Position numbers and translations under genes: made by a program. A stretch of DNA of 64,000 bases from Methylobacterium sp. UNC378MF (lineage in GTDB: Bacteria; Pseudomonadota; Alphaproteobacteria; Rhizobiales; Beijerinckiaceae), in the NCBI RefSeq assembly GCF_900103195.1, contig NZ_FMWU01000009.1, positions 62,001-126,000 on the forward strand, read 5' to 3'. The first letter of the stretch is position 1. Each line of letters opens with the position of its first letter. Under the pieces are notes generated by a model, which did no database searches, was not told where the DNA came from, and saw only the letters and a list, made by a program, of their open reading frames with translations. Of the stretch, positions 30,751 through 40,608 are shown in pieces.

Positions 30751-31059
30751 ATGTCTTTTCGTTCTCTTTTGACCGCGGGCGTGGTCTTCGGCGGCCTTCT
30801 GGCGGGAACGGTGGCCTCTGAGGCCGCGCCCGCGATGGCGCAGCCCGGCTTTGGCGGATCCGACATGGTCGAGACCGTGGCGATGCATCACCACCACCGC
30901 ATGCAGCACCATCGGATGCACCGCCATCACTCGACCCGCCACGAGCGCCGGATGCGGCGCATGAACACGATGCGCCATGGAAACCCGAACGCCCGGAATC
31001 CGTCGCGCCCGGGCTACCAGCAGCAGCTCGGCAACACGACCGGCGGCCCGCGCTACTGA
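30751..31059 (+). CDS. secreted His-rich small protein, 102 aa
   Basis: A signal peptide (MSFRSLLTAGVVFGGLLAGTVASEA) is followed by a mature part containing MHHHHRMQHHRMHRHHSTRH and MRRMNTMRHG, dense in His, Met and Arg. This composition suggests metal (Cu, Ni, Zn) binding in the periplasm or a nucleic-acid/anion binding role; no named family is recognised. A C-terminal GNPNARNPSRPGYQQQLGN tail is polar. It is monocistronic, with a 250-bp upstream spacer that is locally AT-rich near 30660-30720 and could hold a promoter. Confidence 0.8.
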   Translation: MSFRSLLTAGVVFGGLLAGTVASEAAPAMAQPGFGGSDMVETVAMHHHHRMQHHRMHRHHSTRHERRMRRMNTMRHGNPNARNPSRPGYQQQLGNTTGGPRY

Positions 31060-31203
31060 GGTCCGGACCGCGCCTGGATCCTGTGTTGTGCGTGTGTCGA
31101 ATCCAGGCGCCATCCACCGACGATGCGCCTTCGAACCGTCTTCTCCCCAGGCGCGTCGGCTCGCGCGGCCTGATTCGCCGGCGGCGCTCTGCTAAGAGGC
31201 GGC

Positions 31204-33921
31204 ATGGCCCGAACCGCCGCCCGCCCCGCCTCCGACCCGACGCCCACGCCCGGCCTGGACCCGGCCGGCGCGACGCCGATGATGGCGCAGTATATCGAGA
31301 TCAAGGCCGCCAATCCGGACTGCCTCCTGTTCTACCGGATGGGCGATTTCTACGAGCTGTTCTTCGAGGATGCGGAAATCGCCTCCCGGGCGCTCGGCAT
31401 CGTCCTGACCAAGCGCGGTAAGCACGCGGGCAGCGAGATCCCGATGTGCGGCGTGCCGGTCGAGCGCTCCGACGATTACCTCAACCGCCTGATCGCCCTC
31501 GGCCACCGGGTCGCGGTGTGCGAGCAGACCGAGGATCCGGCCGAGGCCAAGAAGCGTGGTCCGAAATCCGTGGTCCGCCGCGAGGTCGTGCGCCTGGTCA
31601 CACCCGGTACGATCACGGAGGATAGACTTCTCGACCCGGCCCGCGCCAACCTGCTCCTGGCGATCGGCCGCCGGAAAACCGGGGAGGGGGCAGTCGCCTA
31701 TGGGCTGGCGGCCGTCGACATCTCCACCGGGCGCTTCTCCCTGAGCGAGGTCGCGGGCGGTGACCTGTCGGGTGCCATCGCCCGGCACGACCCGCGGGAG
31801 ATCGTCCTCTCCGAGGCGATCCACGCCGATCCGGCCCTCGCGCGGATCTGGCAGGAGAGCCGTGCCGCGATCGTGCCCCTGGCCCAGGCGGAGCTGGAGC
31901 CGGCCGCCGCCGAACGGCGCCTGCGCGAGCAGTACGGGGTCACGACCCTGGAGGGATTCGGCCAGTTCACCCGGGCCGAGATCGCGGCGGCCGGGGCGGC
32001 GCTGCTCTACATCGCCCGGACGCAGCTCGCGGCCCGGCCGCCCCTGGCGGTTCCGACCCGCGAAGACGGCGGCGCGACCCTGGCGATCGACGCGGCGACG
32101 CGCGCCAATCTCGAACTCACCCGCACCCTGTCGGGAGAGCGGACCGGGAGCCTGCTCGCGACGATCGACCGCACCGTGACGGCGAACGGCGCGCGGCTCT
32201 TGGCCGAGCACCTCGCGGGCCCGCTCACGAACCTCGGCGCCATCGCCCGGCGACATGCGGCCGTGGCGCATCTGGTGGAGGACGCCCGCCTGCGCGGCGG
32301 CCTGCGCGACGCCCTCGCCCGGGCGCCGGACCTCGCCCGCGCTCTGTCGCGGACCGGCCTTGGCCGCGCGGGCCCCCGGGACGTCGCCGCGATCCGTGAC
32401 GGCCTCGCCGTGGCGAGGGATCTCGGCGCCCGCCTCACCGCCATTCCGGACCTGCCCGAGGATCTCGCCCGGCTGGCGGAGCATCTGGCCGAGGCCGATC
32501 CGGATCTCATCGCCACCCTGGCGGCGGCGCTCGCCGACGATCTGCCCCTCAGCCGTCGTGACGGCGGCTTCGTGCGCGCCGGCTATCATCCGGCAATCGA
32601 CGAGGCACGAACACTGGGGCAGGATTCCCGCAAGGTGATCGCCGCCCTGCAGGCGCGCTATGCCGAGCAAACCGGCTGCCGGACCCTGCGGATCAAGCAC
32701 AACAACCTGCTGGGCTACTTCATCGAGGTTCCGCAATCCGTTGGCGAGGCCTGCCTGAAGGGCCTCCAGAGCGAGTTCGTCCACCGCCAGACCATGGTGG
32801 ACGCCATGCGCTTCACCAGCGTCGAGCTGGGCGAACTCGAATCGAAGATCTCGGGCGCCTCGGACCGGGCGCTCGCCCTGGAGGCCGCCGTCTTCGACGA
32901 CCTCGCAGCCCGCATCCTCGCCCAGGCCGAGGCAATCGCCGTGGTGGCCGAGGCACTGGCCGGTCTCGACGTGGCGGCGAGCCATGCGGACCTCGCCGTC
33001 GAACTCGACTGGCGGCGGCCCGTGGTCGACGATTCCTTGAGCTTCGTCGTCGTCGGCGGTCGCCATCCGGTGGTCGAAGCCGCCCTGCGGCGCGCGGGCG
33101 AGCCGTTCATCGCCAATGATTGCGACCTCTCCGGCGATACACGCGGCCGGATCCGGCTGATCACCGGACCCAACATGGGCGGCAAGTCGACCTTCCTGCG
33201 CCAGAACGCGCTGATCGCGGTGCTCGCGCAGATGGGCGGCTTCGTGCCGGCCGCCGAAGCGCGGATCGGCCGTGTCGACCGCCTGTTCTCGCGGGTCGGC
33301 GCGGCCGACGACCTTGCCCGGGGGCAATCGACCTTCATGGTCGAGATGGTCGAGACCGCCGCGATCCTCAATCAGGCGACGCGGCGTTCCCTGGTGATCC
33401 TGGACGAGATCGGACGCGGCACCGCGACCTTCGACGGCCTGTCGATCGCCTGGGCCTGCCTGGAGCACCTCCACGAGGTCAATGCCTGCCGGGCGCTGTT
33501 CGCCACGCATTTCCACGAGCTGACCGCGCTCGGCGACCGGCTGGCGCGGCTGGAGAACGCGACCCTGAAGGTGGCCGAGCATCGGGACGGAGTCGTGTTC
33601 CTGCACGAAGTCGTGCCGGGGGTCGCCGATCGCAGCTACGGCCTGCAGGTGGCGCGGCTCGCCGGTTTGCCCGGCAGCGTCGTGACCCGGGCCGGCGCGA
33701 TCCTCAAGAGTCTCGAGACGGCCGAGCGGGGGCGCCCGGCCCGCGCCCGGATCGACGATCTGCCGCTCTTCGCCGCCCTCGCGCCACCTCCGCCGCCGGA
33801 GCCGACGCCGGAAGATCCGCTGGGCGCGATGCTCGACGCCATCGATCCGGACGCGCTGACGCCCCGGGAGGCGCTGGACGCGCTCTATCGGCTCAAGCGG
33901 GAGCGCGCGGCGCGGGGCTGA
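31204..33921 (+). CDS. mutS: DNA mismatch repair protein MutS
   Basis: The protein has 905 residues, slightly long because of an alphaproteobacterial C-terminus. The mismatch-reading motif [11 protein letters not shown] lies near residue 45. The ATPase has Walker [10 protein letters not shown] near 656, then QSTFMVEM and Walker [17 protein letters not shown], with the ATFFHEL-type switch [13 protein letters not shown]. The C-terminal helix-turn-helix [13 protein letters not shown] ends the protein. It recognises mismatches and recruits MutL. It stands alone here; no mutL is nearby. Confidence 0.98.
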   Translation: MARTAARPASDPTPTPGLDPAGATPMMAQYIEIKAANPDCLLFYRMGDFYELFFEDAEIASRALGIVLTKRGKHAGSEIPMCGVPVERSDDYLNRLIALGHRVAVCEQTEDPAEAKKRGPKSVVRREVVRLVTPGTITEDRLLDPARANLLLAIGRRKTGEGAVAYGLAAVDISTGRFSLSEVAGGDLSGAIARHDPREIVLSEAIHADPALARIWQESRAAIVPLAQAELEPAAAERRLREQYGVTTLEGFGQFTRAEIAAAGAALLYIARTQLAARPPLAVPTREDGGATLAIDAATRANLELTRTLSGERTGSLLATIDRTVTANGARLLAEHLAGPLTNLGAIARRHAAVAHLVEDARLRGGLRDALARAPDLARALSRTGLGRAGPRDVAAIRDGLAVARDLGARLTAIPDLPEDLARLAEHLAEADPDLIATLAAALADDLPLSRRDGGFVRAGYHPAIDEARTLGQDSRKVIAALQARYAEQTGCRTLRIKHNNLLGYFIEVPQSVGEACLKGLQSEFVHRQTMVDAMRFTSVELGELESKISGASDRALALEAAVFDDLAARILAQAEAIAVVAEALAGLDVAASHADLAVELDWRRPVVDDSLSFVVVGGRHPVVEAALRRAGEPFIANDCDLSGDTRGRIRLITGPNMGGKSTFLRQNALIAVLAQMGGFVPAAEARIGRVDRLFSRVGAADDLARGQSTFMVEMVETAAILNQATRRSLVILDEIGRGTATFDGLSIAWACLEHLHEVNACRALFATHFHELTALGDRLARLENATLKVAEHRDGVVFLHEVVPGVADRSYGLQVARLAGLPGSVVTRAGAILKSLETAERGRPARARIDDLPLFAALAPPPPPEPTPEDPLGAMLDAIDPDALTPREALDALYRLKRERAARG

Positions 33922-33961
33922 GACCCCGAGGCCGCGCGGTGGCGGCTTGGCCCGAAGCGCT

Positions 33962-34399
33962 TCAGACGGGCGCGGGCCAGAATCCGTCCGGACAGGCCGG
34001 CCCGTCGCGGCCGGCCCGGCGATCGGCCACGTAGTCGAGGGTGCTGGCCACGACGCGCTCGGAATAGGGTTTCGCGATCACCCCGATCGCGCCGGCGAAA
34101 TCGGCCGGAATGCGCTTGGCGTTGGCGGTCATGAACACCACGGTGGTGCGCCGGTCGGCCGAGAGCGCGCGGGCGACCTCGATGCCGGTCGGGCCGTCCA
34201 CGAGGTGGATGTCGACGAGGGCCACGTCGGGTGCGGTCGACCGGCCCATGGCGATCGCCTCGGTGGCATTGCCGGCGACGCCGACCGTGACATGCCCGAG
34301 ATCATCCAGCAGACATTCGAGTTCGAGGGCGATCAGGGCCTCGTCTTCCACCACGAGGATGCGGAGCACGGCGTCCGCGTCGGCATTCCCGGTCCCCAT
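33962..34399 (-). CDS. single-domain response regulator (LovR-like)
   Basis: ATG at 34399 gives 145 residues; an in-frame GTG at 34429 is possible. It is a receiver domain only: acidic pair Glu18/Asp19, phospho-acceptor Asp63 in ALVDIHLVDG, Thr91 and Lys110 in IAKPYSE. There is no output domain. It lies 57 bp downstream of the LOV histidine kinase in the same direction, an arrangement like lovK-lovR of Caulobacter, where LovR drains phosphate from a stress-signalling kinase. A regulator of this shape most likely acts by protein contact or as a phosphate sink. Confidence 0.88.
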   Translation of the reverse strand: MGTGNADADAVLRILVVEDEALIALELECLLDDLGHVTVGVAGNATEAIAMGRSTAPDVALVDIHLVDGPTGIEVARALSADRRTTVVFMTANAKRIPADFAGAIGVIAKPYSERVVASTLDYVADRRAGRDGPACPDGFWPAPV

Positions 34400-34456
34400 G
34401 CGTTCTTCGTCCTCCCGCCCCGAGGCCACCGAGCTTGCGGCCTCAACGTCGATTTC

Positions 34457-35548
34457 TCAAGCCGGCTGCCGAATCGGGATCTGGATCTCGACGGTCGTGC
34501 CCGGACTGGCATCCGTCCAGGCGATCGTCCCGCGCATCTGCCGAACCACCATCTCCACGAGATTGCGCCCGAAGCCAGCCGGATTGGGGGACGCTGCGGC
34601 GACCCCGACGCCGTCGTCGCGGATCGTCATGCGCATGCCGGCATCGGTTCGGCGGGCGGTGATCGAGACGCGTCCCTCCCGCTCGCCCGGGAAGGCGTGC
34701 CGCAGCGCATTGGCCGTGAGTTCGTGGATCAGCAGCGCCAGGGGTGCCGCCATCGCGGCGGTCAACGCGATCGGCTCGACATCGGCCTCCACCCGGCGCC
34801 GCTCCGGGTCGAGGCCGGCATTCATGTCCGCCAGGAACTCGTCCGCGAAATCGCCGAGGTTGAAATGCGTACAATCCCCCTCGGAATAGAGCATCCTGTG
34901 CGCCGTCGACAGCGCGCCGATCCGCTCCGCCATGCTCTGCAGCGCGTCCCGCGCCTCGCCCTCCGGCGTGCGCCGGGCCTTCAGCAGCATCAGCGAGGAG
35001 ATCACCTGAAGATTGTTCTTCACCCGGTGGTCGACCTCGTGGAGCAGGGCGGTCTTCTGCTCCAGGGCCGTGGTCAGGTCGTGGGTCCGGGCCTGGACGA
35101 GGCGCTCCAGCTCGTCGTTGGTGCCGCGCATCGACACTTCCATCTGGTGGACATGGGTCATGTCCGCCTGAGCGGCGTAAAAATAGGCCAGGCCCTCGGC
35201 ATCGCGCACCGGGGTGATCGTCATCGCGTTCCAGAAGGCCGTCCCGTCCTTGCGGTAGTTGAGCAGTTCCACCGAGATCGGCTCGGCGGCCTCGACCGCC
35301 GCGCGGATGCGCTGCACCGTCGACCGGTCCGTTCCCGGCCCCTGCAGCATCCGGCAGTTGCGCCCGACGATCTCGTCGGCGGCATAGCCGGTCGCGTTCA
35401 GGAACGCGACGTTCGCCCAGGCAATCGGGTTGTCGGGGGCGCGGGCATCAGTGATGACCATCGGCGACGGGCTGGACGCGAAGGCGTCGACGAGCGTCGC
35501 GAGGGGCGGACCGGACACGGATCGGACACTCAACGCATCATTCCACAA
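34457..35548 (-). CDS. LOV-domain blue-light sensor histidine kinase (HisKA_2 type)
   Basis: The protein has up to 363 residues; all upstream starts are TTG or GTG, so the N-terminus is uncertain. The PAS domain is a LOV domain: GRNCRMLQGPGTD (62-74) has the flavin-adduct Cys65 and the RxLQG run. NYRKDGTAFWNAMTITPVRD (97-116) follows the FMN-binding pattern. A Jalpha-like helix leads to HisKA_2 (LLHEVDHRVKNNLQVISSL, probable phospho-His174) and an HATPase with Asn280 and DDGVG (311-315). It is cytoplasmic. It should sense blue light through FMN and pass phosphate to the adjacent receiver or to the PhyR general stress pathway. Confidence 0.9.
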   Translation of the reverse strand: MWNDALSVRSVSGPPLATLVDAFASSPSPMVITDARAPDNPIAWANVAFLNATGYAADEIVGRNCRMLQGPGTDRSTVQRIRAAVEAAEPISVELLNYRKDGTAFWNAMTITPVRDAEGLAYFYAAQADMTHVHQMEVSMRGTNDELERLVQARTHDLTTALEQKTALLHEVDHRVKNNLQVISSLMLLKARRTPEGEARDALQSMAERIGALSTAHRMLYSEGDCTHFNLGDFADEFLADMNAGLDPERRRVEADVEPIALTAAMAAPLALLIHELTANALRHAFPGEREGRVSITARRTDAGMRMTIRDDGVGVAAASPNPAGFGRNLVEMVVRQMRGTIAWTDASPGTTVEIQIPIRQPA

Positions 35549-35736
35549 TCAGGCGGTGCATCCGTCCGTCCGGCGGCGCCACCATCGCGCTCCGACCGCG
35601 GAACGTGGAGACCGCGTTAAGCAAGTTTCTACCAAGATTGGGGCGCAAGACAGCACGATCCAACGAAAACCGGTGCGGCGTAAGGCTGCCACGATTTCGC
35701 GAGATCAAGGCCACGAAGGCTCAGGAGTTCCATGCC

Positions 35737-37128
35737 ATGGCGAACCAGCCACAGGCGATGCGTCGCTTCCGGCTCCGCGACATCGTCGAGGACCGGCGGA
35801 TCGTGCTCATGCTGGCGCTCGGATTCTCCTCGGGCCTGCCGCTGCTCCTGGTGCTGGGGACCTTCACGCTCCGCCTCGCCTTCTCGGATATCGACGTGCG
35901 GGCGATCGGCCTGTTCAGCTACGTGGCGCTGCCCTACTCGCTGAAGTTCCTCTGGGCCCCCGCGATCGACCGGCTGAACGTGCCGGTCCTGAGCGCCCGG
36001 CTCGGGCGCCGGCGGGCCTGGATGGTGACCACGCAGGCGGCCGTCGCGCTGTGCCTGATCCTGATGGCCTTCTCGGACCCGAAGACCAACCTCGCGCTCC
36101 TGGGCCTCGGGGCCTTCCTGGTGGCCTTCTGCGCGGCCAGCCAGGACGTGGTGATCGACGGCTGGCGCATCGACGCCGCCGGCAGCGACTTCCAGGGCAT
36201 CCTGGCGGCGACCTCGAATCTCGGCTACCGCCTCGGCCTGATCACGGCCGGCGCGGGCGCGCTGTTCATCGCCGCGTCCGGCGGCTGGACGCTGGCCTAC
36301 CTGATCATGGCCGCGCTCATGCTGGTCGGGATGATCGCGGCCCTGCTGGCCCCGGCCTTCGACAGGCCGCGCGCGGTTCAGGCCGAGACGCCCGGCCGGT
36401 CCCGCTTCTGGTCGATGCGCCGCGCCGTGCTGGAGCCGCTCACCGAACTGTACAGCCGGTTCGGCGGCGCCCTCTGGGGCATCCTCCTGCTCGTAGCCCT
36501 GTTCCGGCTGCCCGACTTCCTGTCCGGCGTGATGGCGAGCCCGCTCTACCGGACGCTGGGCTTCGACCTCAAGGAGATCGCCACCGTCACCAAGCTCTAC
36601 GGCATCTGGGTCGGCATCGCGGGCGGCTTCGCGGGCGGCTGGGCGCTCGCCCGGCTCGGCCTGTTCCCGACGCTGCTGCTGGGCGCCTTCCTGGCCGCCT
36701 CCTCGCACCTCGCCTTCGCGTGGCTGGCGGCCGGCGCGCCCGAGCTGTGGCGCCTGACGGTCGCCATCTCCGTCGAGAATTTCTGCGGCTCCTTTGCCGG
36801 CATCGTGCTGATCGCCTACATGTCGAGCCTCACCAGCCCGGCCTACGCGGCGACGCAATACGCACTGTTCTCCTCGCTCTACGCGCTGCCGGGCAAGCTG
36901 ATCGCGGGCTCGTCGGGCTTCGTGGTCGCGGCGATCGGCTATCCGGCCTTCTTCGTCATGACCTCCCTCGTGGGCATCCCGGTCCTGATCCTCTGCGTCG
37001 CGGTCGGACGGCGCAGCGGGCAGGCGGAGACGGCGGCCGCGGCGCCGGCGCGAGACGGGCACGAGGCGGGGAACCGCATCCCGGGGGGCGAGCTTCCTAC
37101 CACGGCGCGCGCCACGGGAGCGGCGTGA
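35737..37128 (+). CDS. AmpG-like MFS permease
   Basis: ATG at 35737 has a CAGGAG site; the longer frame upstream is non-coding in style. The 463 residues contain about 12 transmembrane helices. LGFSSGLPLLLVLGTFTLRLAF and the SLKFLWAPAIDRL loop are typical of AmpG muropeptide permeases, and FCAASQDVVIDGWRID is the conserved cytoplasmic motif. AmpG imports anhydro-muropeptides for cell-wall recycling. The gene is divergent from the LOV kinase across 188 bp. No ampD or ampR adjoins, so the exact substrate is inferred. Confidence 0.86.
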   Translation: MANQPQAMRRFRLRDIVEDRRIVLMLALGFSSGLPLLLVLGTFTLRLAFSDIDVRAIGLFSYVALPYSLKFLWAPAIDRLNVPVLSARLGRRRAWMVTTQAAVALCLILMAFSDPKTNLALLGLGAFLVAFCAASQDVVIDGWRIDAAGSDFQGILAATSNLGYRLGLITAGAGALFIAASGGWTLAYLIMAALMLVGMIAALLAPAFDRPRAVQAETPGRSRFWSMRRAVLEPLTELYSRFGGALWGILLLVALFRLPDFLSGVMASPLYRTLGFDLKEIATVTKLYGIWVGIAGGFAGGWALARLGLFPTLLLGAFLAASSHLAFAWLAAGAPELWRLTVAISVENFCGSFAGIVLIAYMSSLTSPAYAATQYALFSSLYALPGKLIAGSSGFVVAAIGYPAFFVMTSLVGIPVLILCVAVGRRSGQAETAAAAPARDGHEAGNRIPGGELPTTARATGAA

Positions 37129-37153
37129 GCGGGACAGATCCAGGGATCATCGG

Positions 37154-38092
37154 ATGAGCACGAGCGACCTCACCCTCGCCGGCGAGACGCTGCCGGCGGC
37201 GACTCCAGAGACGGTGCTGAGCGACGCGGACCTGGCCGCCCTGCGCCGCGCGGTGCAGGTGCTGGAGCGTCCGAGCCTGGCGGCACGGCTCTCCGCGGCG
37301 GCCGGCGCCCCCCTCGACATCATCGGCCGGTCGCTGCCGGCGCCGGTCACCGAGGCCGTCAGCCGCAGCACCGAGGCGGCCATGCGGGGCGCGCTCCACG
37401 TCGCGCTGGCGACGCTGCCGCGCAAGGAAGTCGTCGCGGCCGAGCGTGACGGCCTGGGCGCGGTCGCCGCGAAGGCCGAGGGCCGGATCGCGCGGCTGCT
37501 CGGCTCGGGCGACGCCAAGCACAAGGCGATGGCGGCGCTCTCGGGCGCGGTCGGCGGCGCGTTCGGGCTCGCGACGCTGGCGGTGGAGCTCCCGGTCTCG
37601 ACCACGCTGATGCTGCGCTCGATCGCCGAGATCGCCCGGGCGGAGGGTGAGGATCTGGAGACCCCCGAGGGGGCGCTCGCCTGCGTGCAGGTCTTCGCCC
37701 TCGGCGGCCGGACCGCGGCCGAGACCGAGGCTGGCGCGGCGCTCACGGAGAGCGGCTATTTCGCCGTCCGCGCCGCCCTGGCCAAGACCCTGTCGGAAGC
37801 CGCCCGGTATGCCGGCAGCAAGACGCTCCTCGACCAATCGGCCCCCGCGCTGATCCGCTTCACCGCGCAGATCGCCGCGCGCTTCGGTCTGGTGGTCTCC
37901 CAGAAGGTCGCCGCGCAGGCGGTCCCGGTCCTCGGCGCCTTCGGTGGGGCCGCGGTCAACACGGCCTTCATGAACCACTTCCAGTCGACCGCACGCGCGC
38001 ATTTCACCGTCCGGCGCCTGGAGCGCTCCTACGGGGCCGCCGCCGTGCGGGCCGCCTACGAGGTCGAGAAGGCGGCGCTCGGGATCGCTTGA
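37154..38092 (+). CDS. EcsC family protein
   Basis: The protein has 312 residues. The pattern of an N-terminal helical region, a Gly/Ala-rich hydrophobic segment (ALSGAVGGAFGLATLAVELP), TTLMLRSIAEIARAEGEDL and a C-terminal FTVRRLERSYG is that of EcsC proteins. These are peripheral or membrane-inserted proteins of unknown mechanism, named from the Bacillus ecsABC locus. Here there is no ecsAB. It lies 25 bp after the AmpG-like gene, so co-transcription is likely. Confidence 0.88.
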   Translation: MSTSDLTLAGETLPAATPETVLSDADLAALRRAVQVLERPSLAARLSAAAGAPLDIIGRSLPAPVTEAVSRSTEAAMRGALHVALATLPRKEVVAAERDGLGAVAAKAEGRIARLLGSGDAKHKAMAALSGAVGGAFGLATLAVELPVSTTLMLRSIAEIARAEGEDLETPEGALACVQVFALGGRTAAETEAGAALTESGYFAVRAALAKTLSEAARYAGSKTLLDQSAPALIRFTAQIAARFGLVVSQKVAAQAVPVLGAFGGAAVNTAFMNHFQSTARAHFTVRRLERSYGAAAVRAAYEVEKAALGIA

Positions 38093-38156
38093 TCCGCCCC
38101 CGGTTAAGCCGCAAGGATCCGCCCCATCCGCGCGGGGCGGAGGGAAGGAGGCGATC

Positions 38157-38834
38157 CTGATCGGCAACGGCGAGATGGTGGCCCGGCTGGCGCTGGCGGC
38201 CCTGTTCGGGAGCGTCATCGGGCTGGAGCGGGAGCGCCTGCTCTGGGCGGCCGGCCTGCGGACCCACATGCTGGTCTGCGTCGGCTCCTGCCTGATCATG
38301 CTGGTCTCGGCCTTCGGCTTCTCCGACGTGCTGGGCACCGCACACGTCGTGCTCGACCCCTCCCGTATCGCCGCGCAGGTGGTCTCCGGCATCGGCTTCC
38401 TGGGCGCGGGGACGATCCTGCTGCGCGGCGAGGTGGTGAAGGGCCTCACCACGGCGGCCAGTCTCTGGGGCGTTGCGGCGATCGGGCTGGCGATCGGCAG
38501 CGGCCTCTACGTGCCCGCCCTGGCCGCGACGGCGCTCATCGTCGGCATCCTGGCCGGGGTGAAGCCGTTCGAGGAGCGCTGGCGCGACCGGATGCGGGCC
38601 CAGACACTGCGGCTGACCGCCCGGACGGGAACGATCTCGATCGATACCCTGCAGGCAGCGACCGGCGAGCGCGCCTCGCGGGTCCGGACCTTCAAGGTCC
38701 ATCCGGGCCCTGACCCGGACCACGACGAGGTGACGATCACGTTCGTGCGCCTGTCCCGGACGAGCTTCGAGGCGATCGCGGCGAAGCTCCGGGCGATGCC
38801 CGATGTCACCGCGGTGGAAGTGGCCGAGGAATGA
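38157..38834 (+). CDS. MgtC/SapB family membrane protein, possible CTG start
   Basis: The first ATG in frame is 38175, but an excellent AAGGAGG (38145-38151) lies 5 nt before an in-frame CTG at 38157, and LIGNGEMVARLALAALFGSV restores the normal MgtC N-terminus. I therefore extend the gene to CTG (225 aa); with ATG it is 219. There are five hydrophobic helices with VIGLERERLLWAAGLRTHML and GIGFLGAGTIL, the conserved MgtC core. The C-terminal part is an ACT-like soluble domain. MgtC proteins modulate Mg2+/phosphate homeostasis and F1Fo activity in other bacteria. Confidence 0.85.
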   Translation: MIGNGEMVARLALAALFGSVIGLERERLLWAAGLRTHMLVCVGSCLIMLVSAFGFSDVLGTAHVVLDPSRIAAQVVSGIGFLGAGTILLRGEVVKGLTTAASLWGVAAIGLAIGSGLYVPALAATALIVGILAGVKPFEERWRDRMRAQTLRLTARTGTISIDTLQAATGERASRVRTFKVHPGPDPDHDEVTITFVRLSRTSFEAIAAKLRAMPDVTAVEVAEE

Positions 38835-38990
38835 CGGCGTCCGGCGCAGCACCCTCCGTCATGGCGGGCGCCGCGCAGTGAGCCAGGGCAGCGCGATGCT
38901 GGCGGGTGTGGCGCGGCCGGATGGCTGCGCCCCGGCTCGCTCAGACGGAGCCGAAATCTTCGATTGCGGACCGTCCGGGCCGATGGCTGA

Positions 38991-40520
38991 TCACGCCGCC
39001 CCGGCGCCCTCGCCGTCGAGGAACAGGCGGTAGGCCGGGTTCTCGGTCTCGTCGGTAGCCGGATAGCCGAGCGCCTCGATGACGGCGTCGAACCGCGCGC
39101 GCCCGGCCGGCGGCACCGCGATGCCGGCGAGCACCCGGCCGTAATCGGCGCCGTGATTGCGGTAATGAAACAGCGTGATGTCGAAATCCGGCCCGAGGGC
39201 ATCGAGAAACTTCATCAGCGCGCCCGGCCGCTCCGGGAACTGGAAGCGGAACAGCCGCTCATGGGCGACGCCGACGGCGCGTCCGCCGACCATGTAGCGG
39301 ACATGGACCTTGGCCATCTCGTTGTCGCTCATGTCGAGGACCCGATAGCCGGCCTCCCGCAGCGAGCCGATCAGCGCCTGCTTCTCGCGCTTGCCGCCGG
39401 TGATGTTGATGCCGACGAAGATCTGGGCCTCGGATCCCGGCGCGTGGCGGTAGTTGAACTCCGTGATGGCCCGCGGTCCGAGGGCGTTGATGAAGGCGCG
39501 ATAGGCGCCGGGGCGCTCGGGGATGGTCACGCCGATCAGGACCTCGCGCTGCTCGCCGATCTCGGCACGCTCGGCGATATGGCGCAGGCGGTCGAAATTC
39601 AGGTTCGCCCCCGACGAGATGGCGATCAGCGTGCCGTCCCCGCCCTCGCGCTCGGCGTAGAGCTTGGCGCCGGCCAGGCTCAGCGCCCCGGAGGGCTCCG
39701 ACACCGCGCGGGTGTCGTCGAAGATGTCCTTGATCGCGGCGCACATGGCGTCGGTGTCGACGGTGATGACCTCGTCGAGGTGTTCGCGGCAGAGCCGGAA
39801 CGTCTCCTCGCCGGCCTGACGCACGGCGACGCCGTCGGCGAACAGGCCGACGCTGGGCAGGCTGACCCGGGTGCCGGCCGCCAGCGCCGCTGCCATGCAG
39901 GCGGCGTCCTCGGGCTCGACGCCGATCACCTTGGTGCCCGGCCGAAGGTATTTCACGAAGGTGGCGATCCCGGCGGCCAGACCGCCGCCGCCGACCGGCA
40001 CGAAGATCGCCTCGATCGGCCCGGTATGCTGCTCCAGGATCTCCTTGCCGATGGTCCCCTGGCCGGCGATCACGTCGGGATCGTCGAACGGGTGCAGGAA
40101 GGTCAGGCCCTGCTCGGCCTCGAGGATCTTCGCCTGCGCGAGTGCCTCATCGAAGGCGTCGCCGTGCAGCACCACCTCGGCGCCGCGAGCCCGGCAGGCA
40201 TCGACCTTGATCGACGGGGTGGTGCGCGGCATCACGATGACGGCGCGCGCGCCGAGCTTGGCGGCGGCGAGCGCCACGCCCTGCGCGTGGTTTCCGGCGG
40301 ACGCGCAGACGACGCCGCGGGCGATCTGGTCGGGGCTCAGGCCCGACATCTTGTTGTAGGCACCGCGCAGCTTGAACGAGAAGACCGGCTGGAGATCCTC
40401 GCGCTTCAGCAGAACCGGCCGGCCGAGCCGCTGCGTCAGGCGCGGCATCGGATCGAGTGGGCTCTCGATCGCCACGTCGTAGACGCGGGCGGTGAGGATC
40501 TTGCGGATGTAGTCCGTCAC
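38991..40520 (-). CDS. ilvA: threonine ammonia-lyase, biosynthetic
   Basis: A GTG start gives 509 residues. The fold-type II PLP site has Lys50 in SFKLRGAYNKM, the phosphate-binding SAGNHAQ at 74-80 and GGGGLAAGI. Two regulatory ACT-like domains follow (ILIGVTIPERPGAYRAFINA and LFRFQFPERPGALMKFLDAL), the isoleucine/valine-sensitive form. It deaminates threonine to 2-oxobutanoate, the first step to isoleucine. It is monocistronic, with nothing but short non-coding sequence on either side. Confidence 0.96.
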   Translation of the reverse strand: MTDYIRKILTARVYDVAIESPLDPMPRLTQRLGRPVLLKREDLQPVFSFKLRGAYNKMSGLSPDQIARGVVCASAGNHAQGVALAAAKLGARAVIVMPRTTPSIKVDACRARGAEVVLHGDAFDEALAQAKILEAEQGLTFLHPFDDPDVIAGQGTIGKEILEQHTGPIEAIFVPVGGGGLAAGIATFVKYLRPGTKVIGVEPEDAACMAAALAAGTRVSLPSVGLFADGVAVRQAGEETFRLCREHLDEVITVDTDAMCAAIKDIFDDTRAVSEPSGALSLAGAKLYAEREGGDGTLIAISSGANLNFDRLRHIAERAEIGEQREVLIGVTIPERPGAYRAFINALGPRAITEFNYRHAPGSEAQIFVGINITGGKREKQALIGSLREAGYRVLDMSDNEMAKVHVRYMVGGRAVGVAHERLFRFQFPERPGALMKFLDALGPDFDITLFHYRNHGADYGRVLAGIAVPPAGRARFDAVIEALGYPATDETENPAYRLFLDGEGAGAA

Positions 40521-40608
40521 GGTGTGGAGTCTCGGCCGATGTGCAGGGCTATGCCGGCCAGATAGACCCTCCGGCCCGCGGATGCGAGCGCGCCCGGCGC
40601 GAGGCAGA

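Noticed and set aside
31192..33606. Minus-strand open frame of 804 residues
   Set aside because: Antisense of mutS; no domain-like sequence.
35595..35625. EcfG-type promoter between the LOV kinase and AmpG-like genes (GGAAC...CGTT)
   Set aside because: Spacing between GGAAC and CGTT is only 10 nt rather than 16-17.
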